From Neodiprion pinetum (taxonomy: Eukaryota; Arthropoda; Insecta; Hymenoptera; Diprionidae): a DNA stretch of 64,000 nucleotides. A model generated the notes under the pieces. That model worked only from the letters and a program-made list of their open reading frames with translations. It was not told the DNA's origin and searched no databases. The stretch spans positions 29,757,026 to 29,821,025 of the forward strand of contig NC_060234.1 in assembly GCF_021155775.2 (NCBI RefSeq). The letters run 5' to 3'. The translations under genes and the position numbers were made by a program. This document shows positions 26,770 through 38,904 of the stretch, piece by piece (within the stretch, counting starts at the first letter, position 1; every line of letters begins with the position of its first letter).

Positions 26770-26995
26770 TTCTTTGATGCACTGTTCCGACGTAATTTTG
26801 CGAGAGAAATCGATTGGGCGCAGTTCCAATGCGCTGCGATTAACGCATCGGAAGCTACAGCCAAAAAACGAGAACCTGTGTTTTCGACATTTTTCAGCAG
26901 GTGCTTTTTTGCTCGCCATTTCTCTCCTTTTGGTCCCACGCTCTTTTTGCTGCGTTTTCTGAGTTTCTGAGGGTCCAATTAGTCAGGTAAGGGTC
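26770..26995. repeat. GGCTGTA-family repeat spanning the right palindrome edge
   Basis: The repeat runs through the point (about 26901) where arm pairing ends, then continues with GGTCCCACGCTCTTTTTGC and GGGTCCAATTAGTCAGG. That tail is homologous to about 15806-15900. A further 25-bp fragment (TTTTTTGGCTGTAACG) sits near 27350. The palindrome breakpoint therefore lies inside a family copy. Confidence 0.8.
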
Positions 26996-27545
26996 ATTTG
27001 TAATATTAACCATTGCGAAGACTGTGGTACCGGGAAGGCGAATGCAGCCAGCATCGTGTCGAAATCGGCAACTCTCTGATGTTCTGCAACAAGTTCTCAA
27101 CTCCACCCATCGACCATATGTCGATGACTCTACCGTTGTAACATCTCAGGGAGCGCAAGCGCACGACGATTTTCGGTTGTCACACCAAAGCCTATTAGGG
27201 CAACTGTCTTCATATTCTTCAGTCAACGTATAATATCATAAACATATTACAATACCAATCATAGCTTAAGATTAGTTTTTCTTTACCATCAAACGCACAA
27301 GAAAGAGCGTTCGACCAACAACAGAAATATTACGACGGGAATCCATCGTTTTTTGGCTGTAACGTTTGATCAGTTGTGTCATCTTTTTTTTAATTGCTTT
27401 TATTTAATTGGTATAAAACTATTATGTATTATTTACATAGATGATTTAACCTATCTTAGCTACGTAATGGCATGACAGAACTGTCGTTGTCATGATAAAA
27501 TCCAGAAGACCTGGTGATTATGAGTTGGATGCTTCGCAGCGTTCC
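26996..27545. other. Spacer between inverted repeat and EF-hand gene
   Basis: No supported gene. It contains a short GGCTGTA-family fragment near 27350. A minus-strand AATAAA (TTTATT at 27399-27404) lies about 140 bases past the EF-hand stop codon and is a plausible polyadenylation signal for that gene. Confidence 0.5.
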
Positions 27546-30500
27546 TTAGGCGACCAATGGGCCCCAGAAATGCTTGCTTGGTTTCGTATGGTCTTCCGTG
27601 AGAAAGAAGTCTCTTCCTAGTCTCACAAACTCTTTGCGACTAAGCTTTCCGTCATCATTGGTGTCAATGTAGCTGAAACTTACCGCGGCGTTCTGGTAAT
27701 AGTGGAAAAAACCTCAATTAGCTCAATGATATCATTATACATCAGTCCATTTTAAACAGGTGCAGGAAACCCGTTTGACACCAAACCGAGTAAACTATTG
27801 CTTGTTTTGAAAGATGCAACTCCGGCGAAAAACACACGTAATATTGCATAGAAGGCATGCACATGGACTGTACAGTTCATCCTCCAACTCGTCGTTATAC
27901 AAACTTCAATCTAACCGTTTCGAATTTTCATCAATAGTTACGAAATACGAGACACCGAATACTACTTACTTCACTGGTGAGACCCAAGCACTGGAAAAAG
28001 AGTTTGAACTCTTCAACCGAGATTTCGCCACTTTTGTCCTTGTCCACAGCCTGGAAAAATAATACATGAATGCTTAATCTATTGGCGATATTTTTATCCA
28101 ACCACAGCATGAGAAATACTCCGGACAGTGTAGCGTAGCTATTCAACATAAATCTATGCGCGCGTATATTACGGCTGATCGAGGATGGGCTTACCTTAAA
28201 TAAATAAGGCAGGAAATTGTGACACTTGCGTTTGAGGGACTTATCATTGAGCACATGGTGCATTTCGTCCAGATACTTTTCAACGCCAACAAGATTGTAA
28301 GGGCTTATTTCACCCCACTGTTCCTCCCACATTTCCTGTAAAAACATACTTTTATTATGCTATAACCATTTAGTATTTAAAAACAAACAAGATATTCAAA
28401 AAAGGCTCACAAACAATATTCTCATTTTCAAAACAAAATGTCAATATCCGCAAAACAAGCATTGAGATTCGTCAAGGGCAAACCTTCTCTAACGTCACAA
28501 AAGTTAATGTATACCTAGATCTTATTTGAATAATCACCGGAACGACCGTGAGGAAGTTTTTTTCACCATATTTGCAGCAAATCAATATGGATTTTGAATT
28601 TTGTTTACCCTGTTTGCACAATATCTCAGTACATGGTAAGGGATTAGGTGTTGGAGTCTGAAACAGGATTTTTTCGATGTAATCAACACCTCAGGTCTTG
28701 GACTATTGCCAAGGCTTCTCCAGAAGGTACAAGAAAGGTACAAGCTTATAAATTATACAACGAAGGTCGTACTTTGTTTCTGCAGTCTACGTGACTGTCC
28801 ACGTCAGATTAAAATTGTTAGGATTATGAACTCGATCTTATAAAGCTATTCCAAATCGCAACAGTCAACATTTGAAATGCAAATTGCAGAAATCAAATAG
28901 ATGGAATGGATAGATAGAGAAATATAGAATTAAATTAATGGGAATATAAATATTTTTGTAAATCTGGACACGGAAAAACTTTTCGTAACAAGAATTTCTA
29001 TACTGGCTGGTAACTTTATGGATACCTCGTACATTTTGACGATATTTCTTGGTATAAATAAAAGATTCCAATATTTTGATACTGATAAATATTATAAATA
29101 TACTAGGTTTTCCTATTCTTACCAAGAAATATCTTCAAAGTGTACATGGTGTCCACAAATTACCAGTCAGTAGGGAAATTAATGTTGCGAGAAGTTTCTT
29201 CGTGGCCAAACGACACATACATGGGCAGGAGTTTACTCTTGAAATAGTTGAATATACCTTGGCTGTGATCCAGGAGTAAAGTTTAAATTACTATTTCTAA
29301 ATCTACATACTCTAGACTTATGTCCACGGAAAGACGTGTAATTCACTTACACCGAGGACTTTCTGGAATTCTTTTTTGGCGTCCGGTCCGAGATGTCCCA
29401 GGTCAGCAAATCTTTCGCCTAGAAGCATGAAATCATCGTAGCTAATCACTCCGTCCTTGTTAACATCAAGGTGACTGTGAAGTGTGCGCATTTTTCGTCT
29501 CCAGAAAGCAGATTCACCCTGAAAACACAATTTCGCCAGTTAAGGAGGTCGAAGATAAGTTTCACAGTGCATCCGTTAACTTTATTTCGTTTTATTTGCC
29601 AATGTTTCGGTTTGAATTATTCACGCGATTGCAGATTTCAGATGCTAGAATTTATGTAGGTGAAGGCCACTCAGTGCTCGTACAAACTATAGGTATATTC
29701 AAAACATACAAGTATCTCATGGCCTTATGAAACCGATAAACTGTCAACCGTTGTCGATAACCTCGTTCAAAACGTATTGGACATTATATAGTAAATGGTT
29801 TAACTTTTGCCAAAGATCCCTCCAGGCGAGTGATTCCAGATAACGGTATGGAATAATTAGATAGATTAATCGAAGCGCATTATATTACAACATGTTATAA
29901 CAACACGCACGTAAATGTTGATACAAACATTGACAACAAATATCAGTACTGCAACTAATCCTAAAACTTACTTGCAATTATTTTGGTGTCTGATCGTGAA
30001 AAATGGGTGTTTTCGCAATTACCGAACTCAACAGATAACTGAAATTGGAAAATTGCAAATCTAGAAACCTTCCGAAGTCGAATGCTGTTTATAAAATATT
30101 AGCGATTTATTTTAGAGATTTTCAAATGGACAAAGCTAAGTCCATTGTAATTCTTGATACAAATACAATGACTACGTGTATAGGTAAGAGTTGGTGTCCT
30201 TTGTTACCGCCGATATAGTGTCAGTATAAACATTTGATTATGGCTATCACAAAACGGAACTATTTTTCATTCATGTATTTAAATAAATGACTTTGCTACT
30301 GCATTCTCCACGTAACAGGCACCAAATTAAATTGATACGATAATGTATACTGGATGTAAAGCAGTAAACTTGCGGCTTTTTAATCGCATGGCAAGAATGA
30401 AATACCGTCATGTCCTCTATATTGTAACGATTACAGTTTACGATGTTAAACGAGGTGGTAGGAGGCATGGTGGTGTCGATCATCCCTCGTTATTTAATAT

Positions 30501-33500
30501 CCCACCATGAATATTCTATTATGATTATCATTATGATTATGATATTGAAGAAAAAGCTGTCTTTCATTTCTAGATAAATAGCTCGTTTTTATACGTATTA
30601 AAACGTATTCGAGTCGACCGAGTCGTCTAACGCATACGAAGAAGATTGTACGTAAAATATTAAAGGTAACAAAACTGAAGTCGATGAAATGATCGAGAAT
30701 AAATATCAGAACAACGACTCAAGACATCGAGGGTCAAACAGTGCAACTTGCCCAAGCGCATAGAAAATCCAATCTGACGCGTGCGACTGTTGCCGGAGTG
30801 TTTGATTACATATAACGTGTCGCTACCAGAGAGCGATATACTTTCAACGTTCAACTAACATTTGTACAGCCCTTGATAACTCACGGACATTTCAACGGTA
30901 TTTTTAACAACACTAAGAAATAAATTCCTGCTAATTCGCTATGGCTATAATTTAACAAAATGTCCCACATAAAAAAAATTACTTATAGTAATCGATTTCC
31001 TGGCCCCCGCAAAAATCCGATTCCGTTTTAATCCGCCTACCCGCATATATTAATGTTGCGCATGCATATATATACAGCGCTTTGTAGATGCCATGTTGTA
31101 GTGAACGCTGCGAGAAACCCGTTTCGTTAACCCGTACGCCTGCATCTAAGATTGAGTGTTAAAAACAGAGTTACTGGTAGTTGAAGGCCACTTTTGCTCA
31201 AGGGCCGCCATAAAAAACACAATAATATAAGGCCTCGTAGAAGGTCGTCACATGCGATAATGTAGATACATCGTTAACGGAAGTTCCAACGATAAATACC
31301 AAGCCAAGCACTTTATACACAACGGAATTGTCCAATCTTAATTGGATCTAGTTTCAAACACTTATGAGAAATATCATCTCGTTTCACCTAAATGCAGAGG
31401 ATCGCAATCCCAAATCCTTTGCCTAATTTTACCCCTAAATACGTATTATGAAAAAAATTACTCTTGACGTACATTCGGTTGTTCCTTAATTTAATACGTA
31501 TCCGAGATACGATTCAGTATATTTTTCGCATTTTCAAAAACATTACAATTAATAATACCTGTAACTTCTGACTCTTCGATTTAAAGGATGGAAAGAAAGA
31601 AAAAAGAATGAGGACAGTTCATTTGTGAAATCAACTGAAATATTAAAAAAAATTTGTTTTTTGTTCGCGAGAATGTTACAAAAACGTAAACCTTTTGGAA
31701 AATTGTGTATTTTCGAAAGTGCAGATAACTAAAATATTCGTATCTCCAACAGATTTGATCAGATTGAAAGAATCCTGAAACATTTTAACGCTTACTTTCA
31801 CAATATTCTTAGGGAGATAACTCTGACTAAGATACATGGATATTGTAGGTGACGTCTCACAAAATATGCCTACTTTACCGGTACAACGTTTGTAATGAAA
31901 CATTGATTTTTAAGAACAAAAAATTGATAAAAATTAAATATTTACCCGATCGCGTTCCGAGTCTGAATCGTTATCGGAGTCGCTATCACTTTCATAATCG
32001 ATAGATGTTGAAGGTCGCGTGTGAATCTTCTTACTATAGAACCTCCTCGTCAACTGAGGCATCTGGAAAAGAGGAAAATCAAGATGAAATTGGTATTTAA
32101 TATTAATGCATCTAGCGAATACGAACTCGAACATGCAACGATTCCAGTTTCAGTCACAAGGAGTTTCGGATAGATAATAAACCGGTCTTTTCTCCGCAGC
32201 TCAAGTGAAAGCGTCACATTTCGTAAGTTTGGAAGCCTGCATACTTTGCGGCTATCTGTTGAAGTTAATACTTATACCCACGTGCCTTCAGCTTGTGTAA
32301 AATTCTCACGATTTTTGAAAAAACCGCTTCACAAAAAGCAGAATAGTCGACTGAACGATCTGTGTACTATGTTAATAATAGCTTTACCGCACGTTATACG
32401 AGATATACATCGGCGATAGCAGAGATAAAAAATTGTTGCATGTGACATTATCCTCTATTATAATCATTTTTAAAAACACCATCGTTAGTTGAAATTTACC
32501 AGTCGGTGATAGTGTGTTTGCCATTGCAGGTCACGCTGACGCCATGCTGCCGCGGCCGGCGTGAACGGCTCAAGGCTTACAGTAGTTCGTTAACCCGTTA
32601 GACAGATGCAGGACAGGCATATTTAGACAAAGCAAATGCAGCAGCTCTACTGTCTAAGAACTTCGTCAATTAAAATCTATACGTATTAAATACCATACAA
32701 GTACAGTATAACGGTACGGCCGCGTAGTCAATCGTATTGCTTCTAAAAATAACTAACATTCGAAAGATAATGACAGCATTAATTAATCGACCTACTTATT
32801 AACGCCGCGTGAATTACGCAAAGCAAGTCTCAAGTAAAAACAGACGTGCGACTTTGAGTTGTGACCATAAATTCCACCTCTACACTGCTTTGATTCTCAA
32901 GTCATACCTGCTAAATAAATTTCAAATGGAATATTGAACGATGTAAATTTTCCGAGGAGGTACACGCATGCACGTTTAAGGATTTTATGGAACATTGACA
33001 GGTGCCTTGACATTTTTTGAGGAGGCCGGTCGGTTAGTTTTCAATTTGCAAAGGGTCGCAGAGATAATAAGTTTTGCCACGAGTCTTGGTCCCAAACCGT
33101 CCTACAACTTAAAAATTGTTACGATCGCAACTCGAATTTTTCTAGCTAAATTCTATATCATAGAAAAGTCCTAACCGCCTTAACCTTTCCTCCTTCTGAC
33201 GGCCTGGAGTTAACACCAGATATACATTTTACTGGAAAGGGCGAGGGACTTGGATGCATTATTATCAGGCTCAGATGAGCGGCAGTTGTTCATGCGACAC
33301 TGATGAGCCAATGACGAAGGGAATACCTTCAAACGAACCGCTGCGAAGACTACTTCCTTGTCTATATACTGACGACTGGTCAGGACTTTCGATGTATATG
33401 TATATTGATGGTTTAAAAAAATGTTCGAAGTACTTCGAAGGCAATGACAAAGTATGAGCCATCTTCGTACGTATATTTAAAACCCTGAGCGGAAAAAATT

Positions 33501-34785
33501 GACATCTTTTTTTCAAACGGATTGGTAAGCCGCAACGTGGATATAGAGGATTAAAAGGCAGAATGGCAAATGCATTGTACTGTAGCAGAAAACGTTATTG
33601 GTACGTGATATGGTTATTCTTTAGAAGAGGCAGGATGTAAACAAAGTCTGACTCAAGTGTGGGACGTACGGCCCAAATCTCACGTAGCCACGCCGCGATA
33701 ACGAAAAGATCAGAGAGCAGTGTGACGTCAAAAGCGTAAATAAACAATGACGCCGGTCCGTCGCCAGGTCATTAACCTGCGATGCATTTTTATTTCACGT
33801 AAGCAGCAGGTGAAGGTTTCAGCCTGGTGCGCGAAAATTAATGCAGAAAGAAACGCTGCGTTGGATATATAATATCTAATCTTTATTCATTTCATTGTGA
33901 TTTAGGTCACAGGATTCAAACGAATATGATAAGTACGAACGTACGTAAATTCTCTGATGTAAATAAGTTTTTTCAAATAATTGATAACTTCAGAAACTCG
34001 AATATTGAGTTTATATTCACGAGTGAATGTTATTGCGATGACAATATATCAGCAATAACATAAGTAACTCAATAGTAACACGTCGAAAATTGGGATGGCA
34101 GAAAAGGAATGTTTGTTACATGCGTGATCCGTTAAATGATGATTTTCTCACCCACGAATTTGTATACCGCATGTTTTCTTATAATACATATCTCAGAATC
34201 GTAACAATTATATTTAATATATATATATATATATCGAAAAGTTCACTACATTTGCCCTGTAAATAGTGGGGGCGGGGGGACGCGTTGATACAATGACCTG
34301 CATTCGACAACTCGTGCGGGTGCACAAATGGATTGTGATAAGCGTAGGTGCGTGGAAATTGAATTCACTTCAGCTTAACACCTTGTAGGAATTAAAAAAT
34401 GTTAATAAGGTAATACAAATGTAACGAGCTGAATGAATCCGTAGAATTATCTTGGCGAGTGCATTGCGATTGCATGCGAAGCTTCGGTAATTGTCTGTCG
34501 ACATTATAATTATATATATATTTAATAATACTGTTTAGAATGATGTTTCCAAGTGATGGGACATGTATTGCAATAATTTTAAAGCTTATTCATTTTATGG
34601 CACGCCACTGGGTACAATTTTCGATGGAACAAATGATTACTGACCTGTGGCTGTTCGATTAAATTAATGGATGGCTTTCGAGCTCCTATGAATGCTGTAG
34701 ACATTGCAGATGTCACTGTATTTTCCAAAACACCCCGTGCCATTGCAAGTCGCAGACTTGCCCTCAAGAATACGGCAGTTGCCAT
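27546..34785 (-). CDS. Sarcoplasmic calcium-binding-type EF-hand protein with predicted mitochondrial leader
   Basis: Six coding exons on the minus strand, 34785-34645, 32062-31946, 29518-29351, 28335-28195, 28050-27970 and 27692-27546, all GT-AG and all phase 0, give 264 residues. EF-hand loops: DVNKDGVISYDD (about 97-108), a degenerate second site, DKDKSGEISVEE and DTNDDGKLSRKE, the last two with canonical Ca2+ ligands. The C-terminus HFWGPLVA fits invertebrate sarcoplasmic calcium-binding proteins, which buffer cytosolic calcium. The first exon (MATAVFLRASLRLAMARG) is Arg-rich and lacks acidic residues over its first 18 positions. The second has RRFYSKK, like a matrix-protease site, then an Asp/Ser run. 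Exon 2 begins exactly with ATG, so a shorter 217-residue form from another promoter is possible. Introns of 1.0, 2.4 and 2.6 kb hold no other gene I can see. Confidence 0.87.
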
Positions 34786-34940
34786 TGTTGCATTAACGTT
34801 TGAATAATTACTACAACAATCTGCTTATCTTGTATCGAATAAAGTTTCGTATGAGACGATTGAAACGATCGTTTACTTTGAACTAAACCTTCGCTCGATG
34901 GCGTTCCTCTTTTTGTAGGGACGACGAGCCACCCCCCTTG

Positions 34941-34951
34941 TGCGCATGCGC
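34941..34951. promoter_or_regulatory. NRF-1-type palindrome TGCGCATGCGC
   Basis: A perfect TGCGCATGCGC lies about 155 bp upstream of the first ATG of the EF-hand gene. NRF-1 (Erect wing in flies) sites are common in promoters of nuclear genes for mitochondrial proteins, which would fit the predicted leader. This is a motif match only. Confidence 0.5.
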
Positions 34952-37375
34952 CTTGAGTCCGATGGTCGTCTTTGCCTTCCTTTCTCTCTATAGTTTTATT
35001 TGTATTCAAGTCCGTAATACGAACGCCACGAAGCCATGCAGGCATTCAAGTGCGCCAAACGGGAGTTATCGTTGTTTATTTTCTTCGTGAAGATAATATA
35101 CATATAATGCCCTTTATCTTCCACGCTTCGATTGGACATTGGAAAGCACGTTCAATTCGCTCGTCTATCGAAGGTCGAATTTGACACTAATAATGAAGAC
35201 TGTGAACTCAAATAAGATGTGTAATTAGAAAATCGAACAAAACGCATTCTCAATAAAGAAACTGCGTCATGAAAAATGAGAAATACGTGCGGAACAAGAC
35301 TAGATACTTGTTTACCATAGAACTGCGCTTACGTGCTCATTCGCATGTCCTAGACCAAGTTTTAGCATCGATCAGCACAAAGAGTGTAAACAAATAAGTA
35401 CCGATTATCTGTAATAATAAGTTGAGCAGTGGACGTATCATGCATTAATATTAATACCTCGAAAGTATACTATGCAAGCTATTAATTTACTGAATTCATT
35501 CGAATTCATTGAATTGTTTGGAATTCTAGTTAACAATGTGTATCACACTTGTACGAAATTGCAATCATTATGTGTATATTCGCGGAATATGCCCTAATTT
35601 TAAAGTTCGATAAATATATCAATGTAGATAGTGAAGTTAGTTTCGAATGGATAGCTTGTAGTAATGTTCAACACGCGATGCGTTTGAATTTAAATAACAA
35701 GTTTGGCGACAATGTTAGATTTTAGGGATTCTTTTATCAAATTATATTATAATGCATCAGCAATATACATATCTGAAATCGTGCAAAATATGGTTTTCTA
35801 CGTTAAAACTTTGAAATCTTCATATTTTAATATCCTTACCGCACTACATAGCAACGTCGGAAAAGGCTCGTTTGGACAGCATCTGACAGAACACTAAAAA
35901 AATCGAAAGCTCTATTGAACACGAGATTAATTGGACATAGATATTTATTGAACACAGCCCGATTGGACACCGAGAATTGAAACGATTTCAAAAGTCCGGT
36001 TGGACATAGCAAAATTGGAAACCAGAGATTGTAAACCAACGATTTTGGACGCAGCTGAATTACAAACGAACAGTGGATAAACTCCGACGGACCAAGAAAT
36101 GAAATAAATATTCAAACACTCAATTTTTGCCATGTTTAAACCCTCTACTCTGACTGACCCAACTAGTGATAAATAGAGAAATTATTGGACCGTCTTAAAT
36201 TTTTCTTTTATTTATTTATTTTTTTTTTTCTGTAATCAACTAAAAAATTATGAAAAGCGTCCAATATTCAATAATGGACAAGGTAAGAATTAATAATGAC
36301 CAAGTTAGAATTCAAACTGAAAATCACGAACAACTGACTTCAAGTCCAATTCGACATAAGTGCACCTTTCGCATGCGCTAGACGCTTTGATTGTATTCGT
36401 GAATTGAATTTTATTTGACCTTACTCAAACTTTGAAAAGTTTCAACAAATTTGACAATTTTCGTATAAATGCGACCTTATATCGATATAACATGTTTGGT
36501 TCGTTTCAAATAGTACGTAAATAAATACGCATGGACTTTCGAAATGGATATATTACAAATATTAAGAAATCTCATGTAATGTAAAAAAATTTGTGTGTAA
36601 ATTTATAGAAATACAAATGATTTTTGAAAAATAACGTTGACCGCGTGTGCAAAATTCGTTTATACTTTGTATTACAGATTAAACAAAACGAGATTAATTT
36701 TTTGATAGCAGAAAAGATATGTTGACTCTGATTTTTGATATTTGTAATACATTTCCATTTTATAATTCAGGATTAAAATTCAGGAGAAACTTGAAATTGT
36801 TAGTGCTACGAATTTTCACTAAATTTCAACTGGGAACCCAGATTCGAAATAAAACTACAGTTCAGACTCTTTCATTGCCTCAAAATTTGAAGGAACCGGA
36901 TTTGCATTATAAATAATGTTTATTGAGATATTGTACTTGATAACCAAATGTCAAGATGTATTGAAATATGTCCATTTTACAAACATGACAAATATTGAAA
37001 ACAATATTGTACATATAACATAATACAACACAAATCGAACTATAGTGATCGCTATCAAGAAAATGGTAATATAAAGATATCGTAAATTATTTTATACATG
37101 GCATTCTGCCAAAAGCAGCTATTTGTGTAAAAATTAGCGCGATTTTAATTACTAATGTATACATCAAAATGATACTTATATGCGTGATACACATACCGTT
37201 AAATATATCTAGATTTCACCAAATCAGACACGGTTTTGGTGTATAACCAGTTTAAATTAAATATACAATTTCTTATCTTATGACTACTAGTCTCCAGCAT
37301 ATTCATGATTTTTAAATCTTTTAAAACAATCAGTATTGGTTTATTGTTCGTAAATATATGCATTGTGTAGAAATT
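34952..37375. other. Intergenic region with degenerate TTGGACA words
   Basis: No gene is supported. Between about 35870 and 36350 the words TTGGACA/ATTGGAC and their complements recur at irregular spacing (35871, 35931, 35961, 35999 and others), a decayed short-period repeat. An (AT)n run lies upstream in the EF-hand gene's first intron at about 34216-34235. On the minus strand, TTTATT at 37340-37345 could be the VPS29 polyadenylation signal. Confidence 0.5.
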
Positions 37376-38346
37376 CTAACTTTTCTTATATTCAATCCTC
37401 TCCACTTTGACCTCGTCTCCAACAAGCTGATAAACGTACGTTACCACAGTTGAGCTTTGAATATCCATGAGCACAAATGATGGGATAACTGACCTAAAAC
37501 CAGTTTAAAAAAATAACGTAAGGCGCGGAAAACTAAGGTGAAGACTATACAATGATGGATTTTCAATATACAAAGAACTCACGTGTCCAAAGGATTGTAC
37601 GCCCCAGTTGCAGATCCAGGATTGATGTAAAACTTATTTTCATGCTCATAAGCTTCAAATTTATGTGTGTGGCCAGATATCAATATATCAACATCTAATT
37701 GCCTCTGAATAAGAGCCAACGATTCCGGATCTCCCCATGGCACAACTTGATGCCCATGTGAGAGGCCGATTCTAAATTGCCCAACAGTAACAACTTTTTG
37801 TTCTGGGTAATTAAGGTTCTGCACGTATGAAAAAGTTATACACATATGAGATAATCTGTACATTATTCTAGTATAGAATAACTACTCAAGCTTCATAATA
37901 AATTTCTCCGACTTCTTGAGGTTTTGCACTAGGAAAAGTTCTATTCCTAATTTTCACTTGAACTATATGTCATTAATAAAACATCGTACAAAGGTGTAAC
38001 AAACTCTAATCTTATTCAAACAATTATTTGATACTCGCCTCATCAAAATCTCCTCTGACCACGTGAACATCACTCGCCAAAGTTTTAAGATAATCGTAGG
38101 ATTCCTTGGTACAAAGATTTCCGGTACACAATATGTGTTGTATTCTGCCTGGTACTAAAAGTTTTTTAAACTTACTAGGCAGGCTGCTGCATCTGTGCGG
38201 AATGTGTAAATCTCCCAAAACTAGTACAAGCTGTATAAATACAAGAGTGATTATTACAAGTGAAAACAGTTGATTTGAGGTTAGAGCACTCCAAACTCTC
38301 GTTATTCAATTAAGCATTATTAGAGTAACGCTGCGTTGCTCACCAT
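37376..38346 (-). CDS. Vps29: VPS29, retromer subunit
   Basis: Four coding exons on the minus strand, 38346-38344, 38230-38039, 37818-37583 and 37493-37376, give 182 residues, identical in length to human VPS29. Metallophosphoesterase-fold motifs are all visible: GDLHIPHR, CTGNLC, VRGDFDE, SHGHQVVPWGD, SGHTHKFEAYEHE and NPGSATGAYNPL, ending RIEYKKS. In retromer this fold is a scaffold that binds VPS35 at endosomes. Exon 1 codes only the ATG, followed directly by the donor GTGAGC. The second intron starts with GC (GAG|GCGAGT) and ends CAG|AACC; the join DFDE-NLNYPEQ matches the conserved protein, so the GC-AG intron is well supported. It is divergent from RAD9. Confidence 0.97.
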
Positions 38347-38904
38347 GGTTGATCGGTTGATAGCTTTACGGTTGCTTAGTGTTTTATTACTTTCTTCCGT
38401 GACAATAATTAGTAACTCGATTAAATGTCAGAGGTGGTGTCGGAAGTGGGAGTGACAACTGACAGTACAAGATTCAAGAAAAACCCACCATGTGGGGCTG
38501 GTGGTTTGAGATAAAAGCTAAGGTTTAGTTTTGCTGAAGCAGCGTCGTTCCGCGATTAGCAAAATGAAAGCCTGTGGTTGGTTTGAGATATGGAAATGCC
38601 CTTTACCATTTTTATTTTATAATATAGAACCAATGATGGGGCTTAGTTTGCCTGTCGCTATATCAAAATTTCAACTTGAAAACTTGATTCAAGGAAATAG
38701 TGAATAAGATCCTATTTGGATTTTCGTGTCTCTCGCGTCTCGCTGGCGGTGTTTGAAAACAAGTGTGTTTACGGCGCGGGAAGAGGTCTTTGACTTTGAT
38801 CTGATTCTATAAGTATTATTAGTTTTTAATTCGGCGTAAGATTTCTTGACAGCCGACAATTGTCATCTGAGAATCTCGTATAGCGTAATAATAACTCTTT
38901 CACA
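38347..38904. promoter_or_regulatory. Divergent VPS29/RAD9 intergenic promoter
   Basis: 558 bp separate the two start codons, so both 5' UTRs and promoters must lie here. I see no clear TATA box for either gene. A bidirectional housekeeping promoter is inferred from geometry. Confidence 0.6.

Larger units (their letters stand above)
20059..26901 (-). repeat. Right arm of the giant inverted repeat
   Basis: This is the reverse complement of the left arm, about 0.7 kb longer, mainly because its inner 115-bp array has 18 units instead of nine. Other differences show that the arms are not exact copies: its outer array has two units instead of three, it has three 164-bp units instead of four, the outer TCATACA tract is shorter, and single-base changes occur (for example in the 10 bases at 14131-14140 against their partner near 26640). 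Pairing stops at about 26901, although the GGCTGTA-family repeat itself runs on to about 26995. The flank beyond that is unlike the left flank. Confidence 0.93.

Noticed and set aside
13871..26901. Integrated virus or autonomous DNA transposon
   Set aside because: No polymerase, capsid, integrase or transposase motif in either arm; content is satellites, microsatellites and AT-rich DNA.
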